Positions 1 to 9,984 of a stretch of DNA of 64,000 nt are shown piece after piece. Each line of letters starts with the position of its first letter. Position 1 is the stretch's first letter. The stretch covers positions 15,080,158 to 15,144,157 of the forward strand of contig OW285195.1 of the NCBI GenBank assembly GCA_935421135.1, given 5' to 3'. A program made the translations under genes and the position numbers. Under the pieces are notes generated by a model. That model worked only from the letters and a program-made list of their open reading frames with translations, searched no databases and was not told the origin of the DNA. Source of the stretch: Bugulina stolonifera. Its lineage: Eukaryota > Bryozoa > Gymnolaemata > Cheilostomatida > Bugulidae.

Positions 1-21
1 ATCTACTGAACAGAATATAAA

Positions 22-1786
22 ATGAATTCTTATACTTTAACAGCTGTTGTAGCTGTACTAGTAGTTGGTGCATTATTTACTGAAGGTGAGTTGAAAACAT
101 ACATTTTATTGAACAAAAATGTTAAATTTTTATCATCTTGAATATTATTTATAACACATTTATTAATATATGATACATAGTACTTGTTCTATTTAACGTT
201 ATTTTAAGCTTTTAATCAAAGTGGAATGGTAGAGCAAAACCCTGGACCATGATATTGACGATGTGTTTATTTACAGCATCTCTCTGCCATCATCACTGTG
301 CTCAGAGCCAATGTGGTCACTACTTCCCTAGTAACACTCCATATTCCTGTCCCAAGGGATACAGGAAAGATGCCTGTGGTTGTGAACTGCAGGACTGCCA
401 GTGCAGTAAGTTAAAACAAAGGTTTATGTTAGTTTATGCAGAAATCGCATATAATTTAGACACCCTGCCATTTTTCGAGTTAGGTGCAGAAGTGGAGAAA
501 TTTGAGATAGCCTTTGTTCTTCACCAAAAATGAAGCAGGAGAAGTTGTCTTCTCTATATTTTGCTGGTTGACCGCCCTTACCCCAAACCCCAACCACAAA
601 CAAGGAACTAAGGCTATCCAAATTTCTCCACTACTGCACCTAACAGCATTTTTCTTCCATTGTCTAAACTCTAAATCATATATTTGTTGGTAAAATTTTT
701 TAACCAGAGTGACAAAAGCACACATCACACTTACATGTATGGAGTGATTTGTGATGAGATAATCAGGCTGTTAACATACTGTACAGAGTTATCTGATTTT
801 ATCATATTTTTAATTTTAGATGGCTGTGATGATACTGACTTAACAAAGTACTGTCCATACGGATACAGAACACAACAGGGCTGCCCCACTACTCTATGCA
901 GTAAGTGTACTTGTATAAAATATAAAGTTATAATATACACATAAAATACATTGTGCGTGTATAATAGCTGTAACATAATTATTTATACATAGTACAGCTA
1001 TGTAACACTTGTACACCAGGAGTAAAACTTTACATATAAATGTATAATTATATTCCATGACATACTTTTAGGTATACACAAGCACATAGTAGTATCGTAT
1101 ACCTCTGTAGGCTATATCACAATATGTAGACACATAGTAGTATCGTATACATCTGTATATCACAGCATGTAGACACATAGTAGTATCGTATACCTCTGTA
1201 TATCACAATATGTAGACACATAGTAGTATCGTATACCTCTGTATATCACAGCATGTAGACACATAGTAGTATCGTATACCTCTGTATATCACAATATGTA
1301 GACACATAGTAGTATCATATACCTCTGTATATCACAGCATGTAGACACATAGTAGTATCGTATACCTCTGTATATCACAATATGTAGACACATAGTAGTA
1401 TCGCATACCTCTGTATATCACAGCATCTAGTGGTAAGACCTTATCAATGAATGACTATAAGTTACCATCTCACATCATTCTACTTTCTCTACCAGATTCC
1501 AGACCTCCAACCACCACCGTCAGATGTCCAAACTTTCAGGAACCCAGAAACAATATTACATGGCCATGTACACGAAAGAACCAGTGCACTGCACCGCAAG
1601 TCTGCTGCACAGACAATCATGGCGGCATGTTTTGTATGGACGGAATTGAGTAAGTACTGAAAATAGTATTATGATTATGTAATACAGTGAGTATTCAGAT
1701 AAATGTTTTCCAACTCTTTTCATACATATACATGTAAATTTATTAATAATTGTGATTTATTTTCATTTTGTAGAACTGGGTTCTAA
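22..1786 (+). CDS. Gene A: secreted antistasin/WAP-like Cys-rich protein (146 aa, 5 exons)
   Basis: Exons 22-85, 277-405, 820-900, 1496-1649 and 1774-1786 join in frame through GT-AG introns, all phase 1 except the last (phase 2). Exon 1 encodes a hydrophobic signal peptide beginning MNSYTLTAVVAVLVVGALF. Exon 2 encodes a Cys-rich unit with the core CPKGYRKDACGCELQDCQC, close to the antistasin pattern C-P-x-G-Y-x-x-D-x-x-G-C. Exon 3 encodes a half-repeat (CPYGYRTQQGCP). Exon 4 encodes a WAP-like core with C-x5-C-x5-CC spacing (CTRKNQCTAPQVCC). The protein ends TGF-stop and AATAAA lies at 1925-1930. Both domain types are known mainly as secreted serine-protease inhibitors; that role is inferred here. 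Gene B (opposite strand) and gene C are paralogues with the same exon phases and an identical 81-nt exon 3 length. The promoter lies outside the window. Confidence 0.82.
483..640. mobile_element. MITE with ~32-bp terminal inverted repeats, in intron 2 of gene A
   Basis: The left end reads GGTGCAGAAGTGGAGAAATT and the right end is its reverse complement with one substitution and one single-base indel over about 32 bp. TA dinucleotides flank both ends (481-482 and 641-642), as expected for a Tc1/mariner-type target duplication. The 158-bp element has no coding capacity. The superfamily is a guess from the TA flanks. Confidence 0.65.
1083..1430. repeat. 43-bp tandem repeat, 8 copies, dimeric higher-order pattern
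   Basis: The core CACATAGTAGTATCGTATAC recurs at 1083, 1131, 1174, 1217, 1260, 1303, 1346 and 1389. Spacing is 48 bp once and then 43 bp. Successive units alternate strictly between an AATATG and a GCATG (last copy GCATC) variant near their 3' end, so the amplified unit is an ~86-bp dimer. It lies in intron 3 of gene A, about 65 bp before exon 4. Confidence 0.9.
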
Positions 1787-2959
1787 TAACGGCCTTCAAG
1801 ACTTCAACTAAGACTCACCATCATAGACTGAGGTCCGGAAAACAGATTAACAATCCATGAACAAACACGACATAAATACTAACTAAATCCTTTCTACTAA
1901 ATCACAATTTATTAATAATACTAAAATAAAACATCATACAAACATACTCCAAATGCTTTTTGACTTAGATCTGCATAGAGCATAGCAATGTTCTCCAAAC
2001 TTTACTCAAAGCTGTAGCACTGCATTAGTAAATAATGAACAAAGTCTGAGTTACTGAAATAGAAGTTGTCCACTCTTTGCAGCAACAAGATGTATGACTC
2101 ATCTTATGTCTGTCATTCCGTCTTTCAATTGGTTAGCTTTTTGACCAGGTACAGCTAAGCTATAGCTGAGCTCACAGCTAGGCTGCTTACTTCACCTTGT
2201 GGAGCAGAGGCTTCAAGCCAGTTAAACAATAATTTTACCACCTTATCCATTCATGGAATCTCAGTAGTTGTTTAGTGATACTTACAAGCATTATATTGGC
2301 CTGTATACCTTCCTATGTGGGTTGAATACGGTGTGTCATAAAAAACACTCCCCCTAGATTCATCATGACACTGTGTGATTAATCTAATCTCAAGAAAGTA
2401 TAAAGTGATGAATAAACTGCTTCTCGGTTGTATATATTGGATAACCATTTTATTTAGACAGGAAGGTTTTTATTTTCCAAAAAATTAATTTGATTCTTAA
2501 TATTGATTCTATGATGACAGCAATGAAGAAATATAGTCAAACTAGAAGGCTTGTTAGATTGATTTCACAGTACGTGTATATCTTGTATAGTCGACAAGGA
2601 ACTTGCTGGATACCATATTGATGATATAACCTCGTCCTTGATGTGGTTAGTTGTCTCCATCCGGATTTCGTTCTTTTTAGTGAATCCTGTAGCAATAATA
2701 TAATACAATAGTAAATAATAGGCGTTTGTAGTAACACGCACTCATATCGCATAACGGAATTGTTACCCATCCGCGGTCGACATTGCTACTAAATAACACA
2801 ATGAGTGGCCGGCAACTACAGCTTTCACTCATGCAGAATATTCTATGATTTGTAAATACGGACTCAAAGTCGACGGCTAGTGGATTTAATCTAACAATAC
2901 GTTCTTGGCAATCAAGTAAAGACTTGGTTCCACATCTGCCACTAAACTCACCTAAGGCT
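1787..2959. other. Tail-to-tail intergenic space between genes A and B
   Basis: It holds the 3' UTR of gene A (AATAAA at 1925-1930) and, on the minus strand, the presumed 3' UTR of gene B, with AATAAA-like sites around 2450. A short open stretch on the minus strand at 2677-3051 was examined and not accepted as an exon. Nothing else is recognised. Confidence 0.5.
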
Positions 2960-4311
2960 CTATAACATGTGAACAGTGGGCAGATGTATTGACCACCTCG
3001 CAAGCTTGGCAAAAGGTAGCATGCTATACTTAAGGCCAACTCTGCAAACAAAATTATGCTATCTTAGATAATGATTTCACTTACTTGATGCCATCCATAC
3101 AGCGCATGTCGGAGCCGTATGTCCTACAGCAGACCTGTGGTGCATGGCAGTGACTCTTGTGCTGGCACAAGTTCTTCTGATTATACTTTGGCTCCTGGTT
3201 GTTTGGGCATCGGTGGGTGATGAGTGGGGGCTTGTAGTCTGGTGAAAATAAAATAAATTATAATTTGAATTTGGTTGATTATCACATTTTCCGTGCATAG
3301 GCCTAATACACATCTGAAATTGTAATAAAATATTTCATTTTGACTATTATATTTCATAGTCAGTGAAATATGAAAAGTACGATACAATGTGAAGTGAGTT
3401 TGTGACCAAAGCTACTGAGGCTACTTACGGCATTCAGATGTAGGGCATCCTTGTTTAGTCCTGTACCCATACAGACAGTAAACACTTCGGTCAAAGTAGG
3501 GGCACCCAGCTGAAACAACAGTATTATATGTATTGTATAACAATGTATTATACTATATGCTGTATACAAGTTCATAAACATAGCACATGTTCTACATGTA
3601 CATGTACAGTGCACATACCATATAATACTAGTATCAATACTACATGTAGTTTTTTCTTACATTATAATGCATACGCTAAAAATATATCAGTATGGTGCCA
3701 ATACTGTATCCTAATGTTCATTTTGCCAAAGTCTCCAGTTTTTACTAAATCACAAAAAGGTAGCTTTCAGTACAATATTTACTAAAGCTAAGCTAAACTA
3801 AGCTATCTTATGCTATTTATATTAACTGAAATGGTTTTGATGTACATGTAGATATCTATCACATTGGCCTGTATTACTCACCACACTGGCAGCTCTGGAT
3901 CTCACATCCACATCTGTCTAGGTCATAACCTCCTGGGCAGGAATATGGTGTGTTTCCTGGGAAGTCGTGTCCGCATCTGGTTGGTGGGCAGGAATGAGGA
4001 CAGTGTCCAGGAGGACCAGGACGAGGGTCTGTGACGGCTGAAATACCAAAAGCTGAGGTTATGTAACTGACCTAAACCAACTATCTAGATAGAGCTGTAC
4101 ACTATACCTGATATGGAAGATGAATAGACAAGAACGTCATTGAACCTACTAAAAATTGAACCTACGAAATTCTGAGCTCACCAAATTTTGAACCCACTAA
4201 GCAGTGGGGCAAAGTTATGTAAAATATTTTTAAATGTGATTTTACACATAACTTACCCTGAGTGAGGGCTGCACCAACAACTAGTAGAGCTACAATAGTA
4301 TAAGAATTCAT
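2960..4311 (-). CDS. Gene B: secreted antistasin/WAP-like Cys-rich protein (about 175 aa, 5 exons)
   Basis: Exons in transcript order on the minus strand are 4311-4257, 4037-3882, 3509-3429, 3238-3085 and probably 3041-2960. The first four share introns, phases and, for exons 3 and 4, exact lengths (81 and 154 nt) with gene A. The signal peptide starts MNSYTIVALLVVGAALTQ. The exon 2 unit contains CPGGYDLDRCGCEIQSCQC, exon 3 contains CLYGYRTKQGCP, and exon 4 holds a WAP-like core (CQHKSHCHAPQVCC). The final exon follows an unusually short 43-nt intron with a good acceptor and gives a 26-residue tail; an alternative acceptor 2 nt on would end after three residues, so the C-terminus is uncertain. 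The protease-inhibitor role is inferred from family. Confidence 0.8.
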
Positions 4312-4385
4312 TTTATATTCTATTCAGTAGAGACTTCCGAACAGATATCTAATGATTTTATGGTATCAAAACATGAATTCAGATC

Positions 4386-4448
4386 TTTATATATAGCTGA
4401 GCGCCCCGGATGCTTATGCAAATGACACGTTCACTGCGCTCTGATTGG
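4386..4448 (-). promoter_or_regulatory. Gene B core promoter: CCAAT, POU octamer, TATA
   Basis: On the minus strand, CCAAT (4448-4444) is followed after 20 bp by ATTTGCATAA (4423-4414), and after 20 bp by TATATAAA (4393-4386). The TATA box is 75 bp before the start codon, which predicts initiation near 4360. A second inverted CCAAT copy lies exactly 30 bp further upstream (CTGATTGGTT at 4441-4450 and 4471-4480 on the plus strand). The same arrangement precedes gene C. Confidence 0.7.
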
Positions 4449-4480
4449 TTGCTGGCACGCTTACTATGCACTGATTGGTT

Positions 4481-6299
4481 GACAAAGTACTGGTTGGGAA
4501 TCTACTTCGCTAGTAAACAGAAAGCAAATAATTCGCTATAGAATTATAACTCGAGCAGTTCAAGGACACGTGAACTCCCGTAATGGTCAGCCAACTAGCA
4601 CATCTTGTTGCGGAGCCGTTGGTTGTTCCACCAAAATTTTAAAAAACTTTAGACTATGAGGTTGATAATTCAAACACATAGCCTATTTTAAAACACTCAT
4701 TGTGCCATTGTCTGTTGAGCTGACATTAGATTGAAAATTATGTTAAAAACGTTGATATTTTCTTCAACTTATCAGTTGAATCTAGCTTACAAACTAGACC
4801 CCTATCCATTGTGACCTGTATGAATTTGATGGTTAGTTATGTAGATCATTCTACTATTAGTAGCCAACATACACTGTACGTAGATAAGCATACTTATAAC
4901 AATACTAAATTCAATATTCAATATACACTGTGTAGATGAGCACACTTACATGTATAACAATACTCTAGGATTGCCAAAATATTCAGTAAGATTTGATTTA
5001 AATGTTCAAACACCGTCGTAACACAATAGGCAGTTGATTGAACACAATCATAAAGAGTAGCATGACTTTCTAGTCAGCTCTAGAGTTTGGAGATAGATCG
5101 ACACAACTTACTTTGCTATCTGAACACGTTAGAACTACCAAAATATTCACAAAACAAGATGGCAGGTATACAGTATTAAAAAATACTACGCAAGATAGCT
5201 GTCACACCTACACATCACATCATGAATACCAGAGTGGAACAATAATATACATGTAATATGCATCCTAATACAGGATCCAATAGACATATTATTCTCTATA
5301 ATATAGATTACAGCCTGCCTGCGGATGCCATTAGCACGCAATCAGTGCTTAGTGAATGCTAGTTGGTACTCATATAATGTTGTTTGCTGAACCTGTGTGA
5401 GATAGGCTGTATGTAATCTATGTAACTATTTATAGTTATCTTCTCTTTTTATTTGAACAATAAAGTTTAAAGTCGTAGTTTCTGTAGCAACATTTATTGC
5501 ACATTGTTAGTGACCCTCGGGCCCTTAGGACACATATTGTCTCATGCTTCGCTCTTTTCAAGACAAAGTGGTATCAAGTACAAAAAAGATGAAAGTTACT
5601 CCTGGTTTTGGCAGTTTATTTCACTTCAAATTCATGATCTAGGATCCAAGATTTGTCCTTGGTCTATGATACTCTCATCACATTTCCTTTCTACTTTGTT
5701 ATTTGTTTGCCGGCCCTACGTGACTTAATCTATTTTGTAATAAAAATACCAGCACAATTAGTGACATGTGGGTTGCAACAGTAGCACTCCCAGTTATATT
5801 TAGTACTTCGACAAAGTCAATAGTTTAACCATCACGGATCCCAAAAGGAAATACAGGAACAAAAGCTGGGCGACTGTAAAACAAATACTAGCTATGAATT
5901 CCTTGCTAACACTGCGCTCTACAGTTAAGTTAATGTTTGTGAGTGTACTTCAATGTGATATTTAGGATTAGGAAATTGTCGCCCCCTTTAAACAGCTGAT
6001 ACATTGCTAAAGGTTCAAATATTTAACACATTCAGAGTACTGTCTTCACGTCATCTCATATTCTCTGTTGAGTTTATATTTAAGTATTTTATATTTCAGT
6101 AGAATTTATTTTGCGTAGAAATCTTTGGAGTAGTAGAAAAGCAATAGACATACATGGGTATGGCCTAATGTTCTCCACACAAAAGTATTGAATTTGAATT
6201 TCTCATGTTTTAATCTATCTGTACACAAAAAATTGTGTAGATTGGAGAGGTCAGGAGCGAAAAGTCATAATTTTGCTACTTGGCTGATGGACTAAAGTA
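4481..6299. other. Non-coding intergenic DNA upstream of gene B
   Basis: No credible exon is recognised on either strand. Short open stretches, such as 5504-5728 on the plus strand, have no splice context or domain resemblance. The sequence is AT-rich with scattered ACATGTA palindromes. Confidence 0.45.
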
Positions 6300-6303
6300 C
6301 AAC

Positions 6304-6590
6304 TGTGGTAGATTCTAGAAGTGTTTTTGCAAGCTGGTATTGTAATTGTAAGGCTAGGGAAGCTGTTGCTTTTTTACCTATATAATAGGAGTTAGCTACA
6401 TGTAGCTCTAGCTGCATGTAGCTATTTCAGATACTTATATATAAGGGATTTTTATATACAGTAAGAGGAGGAGTAGAGTAAGTAGAGAGAAAGTGGAAGA
6501 GAAGTTGAAGTGTTAATAAAGTAAAAGTTAGATCTGCAAGTGTCTAGACAAACCCCGGAAAAGGTTTATGGAATGACAGTTGCCATAACA
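6304..6590 (+). repeat. 5' LTR of the TRIM-like element
   Basis: This 287-bp repeat opens TG and closes CA. It contains a TATA-like box around 6434-6444 and an AATAAA downstream. It lacks the GAATGAACAGGAAGAAT-type insert present near the end of the other LTR. Confidence 0.85.
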
Positions 6591-6921
6591 TTGGTGGCAG
6601 CAGTGGGATTCTGGTCTAAACACTCTAACTGCTCAACACTTACAACTCGTATTACACCGACTGACTTGGACAGTCATGCTTAGATGGATAGGGTAGACTA
6701 CCTTGTAAGAGTCCAGCGTGAGCGTGGTGTTTATGCCATAGCCTATCAAGCTGTGTATAGCTCATCAGGATCTACACCTAAGAGTAGTGAACCAGGAAGC
6801 TGGAGGATACTTTCTCTCTAATGACAATTGGATAGAAATTATTGTGTTATGTATTTATTTTAGTTTTTGTAATTATTTTAATTTCATGAGTACTGTTTGT
6901 TGGTGCCTGTTATATCTCGTC

Positions 6922-7410
6922 GTTCAGATGGTGTATCCAGAATCTACGGTAGAATGGTATAATGCAACCTATAGGAGCCTCTAACCTTCTATTTGTGGAA
7001 TCAATACTACTAACATTGAAGTGAGCACAGGTGTGATGTTCAGATGGTGTATCCAGTGTCTACTGTAGAATGGTATAATGCAACCTATAGGAGCCTCTAA
7101 CCTTCTATTTGTGGGACGTATACTACTAACATCAAAGTGAGCACAGGTGTGATGTTCAAACATATGAGGAGACACGAGAATCACTTCTATCTACTAATGG
7201 TGCTAAAGACAAAACAGGACAATAGTACAAAACGGAGATTTCTAACTAAGGAGTACTTGTCTGTTGCCTACTATATATTGATGTTCAGCTGCCATATCCA
7301 AAGTCTACTGTAGAATGGTATAATGCAACCTATAGGAGCCTCTAACCTTCTATTTGTGGGACGTGTACTACTAACATCGGAGTGAGCACAGGTGTGATGT
7401 CCAGAATATT
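6922..7410 (+). repeat. Internal ~116-bp repeat units inside the TRIM-like element
   Basis: A block containing CTACTGTAGAATGGTATAAT and CCTATAGGAGCCTCTAACCT recurs near 6922, 7038 and 7281. Units two and three are each followed by a related ~120-bp segment ending near GATGCTAAAGACCAGACAAG, so a larger ~240-bp unit was also duplicated. The function is unknown. Confidence 0.75.
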
Positions 7411-7606
7411 GAGGAGGCAAAGGAATATCTTTGTATCTGCTACCGCTGATGCTAAAGACCAGACAAGACAATAGTGTAGAAACTAAGTTTTAAAACTAAT
7501 GGACATAAAATACTAAAACTTTCTTCTACTTTTTATGATCAGGTTATCCATTGTGTTTATCGATGTAGGTGTAGGTAATACCCACACCTCATCTAGGAGG
7601 GGAGAA

Positions 7607-7907
7607 TGTGGTAGATTCTAGAAGTGTTTTTGCAAGCTGGTATTGTAATTGTAAGGCTAGGGAAGCTGTTGCTTTTTTACCTATATAATAGGAGTTAGCT
7701 CCATGTAGCTCTAGCTGCATGTAGCTATTTTAGATACTTATATATAAGGGATTTTTATATACAGTAAGAGAAAGAGTAGAGTAAGTAGAGAGGAAGTGGA
7801 AGAGAAGTTGAAGTGTTAATAAAGTAAAAGTTAGATCCGCAAGTGTCTAGACAACCCAGAAAAGGTTTATGGAATGACAGTTGAATGAACAGGAAGAATC
7901 CATAACA
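7607..7907 (+). repeat. 3' LTR of the TRIM-like element
   Basis: This 301-bp repeat is about 97% identical to the 5' LTR by eye, apart from the indel near its end. It is directly preceded by the polypurine tract and followed by the CAAC target duplication. Confidence 0.85.
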
Positions 7908-7911
7908 CAAC

Positions 7912-9776
7912 ATTTCTCATTATCAGGCTACTATTTTTAGTCTAAGTAAAATTTTCCTGTTTTGCTAAAAATCTACCAGCACATACATGTAAAATGTTAT
8001 GCCATCATTAAAATATTTAGGAGTGTAATTTTCAAGAGTTACACAATCAATATGGTTTCAGCAATAAAATTGTTTCCAAAATAATATAAAACATCAGCAT
8101 AGACTTTAAACAGTAGAGAGCTGAGAGATATAGTTTCTTAAGACCTTACAGTTCCTAAACTTTCCAAACAGAGATTGGACAGATGCCAATTAACTCGAAC
8201 CTGGGTCCCTAATTATGGTATAAGTGTAGAAATGTAGAATAATGTAGATGGCATACAATTAGGATATACGTTTAGAATATAGGATTACTATTGCAGCAAT
8301 GGCAAATCTACTCAATGGAATAATGATTATTCAGAGCTAACTAAAACAATGAGAATTGGTGCCCATTCTTTTTGTATATTCATATACATGTACATGACTA
8401 CTTCTGTTATAGATTAGTATACAATGCAGATTAGTATACAACGTAGCTGTAGGTAGCTTGTAAGCTTATATTCTAGCTGTATGTAGCTTGCTAACTTGAA
8501 TGGTATTGGTAGAGTGCAGGCATTGATTAACATGTTCTGTTCAGACAACTACAGAGTGATACATGTGTGTTATAGTAATCACTAAGTTTGACTCCAGCAT
8601 CAGTTGTCAACTGAGAATCTTTCTAAAATCAAACAGTAAGCATTGTATGCATGTCATGGCTGCCAATGTAATTAATACTGACAAATGGAAGCATGGATTT
8701 TCTAGACCTTGGTGAATTTACATTTTAAGAAGGAATGTCTGACAAGAACTTGTGAAATGTGGCCAAAAGAAGGAGAGCTGAAAATGCAGAATTTATTTGC
8801 AGTAATAGACACTGTACATGATTGGCAAAGAGACTTTTGATATAAATTGCCACCAAGTGCATGTACTTGTATTAAAATCTAAGACTGGACTGGGCTGGGT
8901 CAGTAGACGTGACATACAATAACATATAATATATTCTACATGTATGTACGTGTACAATGAGCTGTATATATTACTAACTACAAAATTGTTTCCAGGAAAT
9001 ATACAGCATATAATTATTAATAAATCTAGTGACTATAAATACTTATGGCATGCTTAGCTTTCAAGGTGATAACTAAAGCTATAGCATTAGGCCATAAACA
9101 CAGTATTTCTGCTGGTCCAACATGTTTTAATTTAGCCGAAAATCTATCTAGGCATTATGTTGGTAGTTTTGGTAGCTGGAAGCAGTAGGCATGCATGATA
9201 GTAATCACTGATTGTAGCGTTTCTATTTTAATCAATTTTTATTATTTATTATTGTACTCTTCTTGTTTGTTTTCCCGTTCACATCATAGTAAATAATTTA
9301 GCTACATGGTTATATGGGACTACAAACCTAACAAGATGATGGACATAGCTAAGCTGGTAGCTGGAGTGTTTAATATAAGACAAACCTTGATATTCATTTG
9401 CTATTTAGTTTTAGCAGTGCATTTGTTAGCTGAGCAGGAAGTGAAACAGATGTAGTGCAGTACACCCACTCCCAATGAAATCATTTGTGTTACAAATTCA
9501 GAGTTGTCTTATCATCAAGTCAAGGTGAGTCATCATCAATACTTCAGTATTGTACTACATATTGTATATTACATATATAGGGTACATTTACCTACGGCCA
9601 AAGTTCATTGTCTTTATATTTATTGGCTGTGCTGTTGACTGTATTGGGCTATTAGCAGATATGAAAGGTTTGACTAATACGGAGGAGGATAACTCCATCT
9701 AAACTGTGTTGTTTGTGTGGAACCATTGGATGAGCATATGTGGTAATATAATGTAAATATGAAATAATTCAATATT
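7912..9776. other. Gene-poor DNA
   Basis: No domain is recognised. A possible donor (AAG then GTGAGT) at about 9525 and short open stretches around 9476-9670 hint at 5' exons of an unassigned gene, but no model could be closed. Confidence 0.35.
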
Positions 9777-9984
9777 ATGGGCATGCTTCTACTTGTACTT
9801 GCACACATTGTCCCACACATTTGCACACTTGGAGAAGTTAGAAGTTTTCTTCCCCTTTTAGAGAGTGTTATAGAGAGTCGACAACTCCATTTGCAACAGC
9901 AAATTTGGGAAGAACAGCTTTCCAACTCAAAGCTGTTATTTGCCTGTAAATTGGTCATGACTCAGATAATCTCAAGCAGCCTGG
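9777..9984 (+). CDS. Possible exon of an unrecognised gene
   Basis: An open frame begins MGMLLLVLAHIVPHI and includes a helical, protein-like run around LLESVIESRQLHLQQQIWEE. It ends at a GTAAGC donor (SSSL then GTAAGC). Amino-acid composition is more protein-like than in neighbouring frames. No family is recognised and no partner exon was found with confidence. It could be chance. Confidence 0.3.

Larger units (their letters stand above)
6304..7907 (+). mobile_element. Non-autonomous (TRIM-like) LTR retrotransposon
   Basis: Two direct repeats, 6304-6590 and 7607-7907, both start TGTGGTAGATTC and end CCATAACA. They differ by a handful of substitutions and a 14-17 bp indel near the 3' end. 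The flanking CAAC at 6300-6303 and 7908-7911 is a 4-bp target duplication. A primer-binding-like site beginning TGGTGGCAGCAGTGGGAT follows the first LTR at 6592. A polypurine tract (AGGAGGGGAGAA, 7595-7606) abuts the second. Each LTR has a TATATATAAG box and AATAAA. The ~1-kb interior has no gag or pol; it contains one short open stretch from 6682 and about three copies of a ~116-bp unit. The element therefore depends on enzymes supplied in trans. Confidence 0.85.

Noticed and set aside
1083..1430. CRISPR array
   Set aside because: Units are contiguous with no unique spacers, in a eukaryotic intron. The same holds for the 46-, 42-, 19- and 11-bp arrays.
2677..3051. Cys-containing open frame on the minus strand as last exon of gene B
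   Set aside because: Its frame needs a phase-1 junction, whereas exon 4 of gene B ends in phase 2. The sequence shows no match to the domains of genes A or C.
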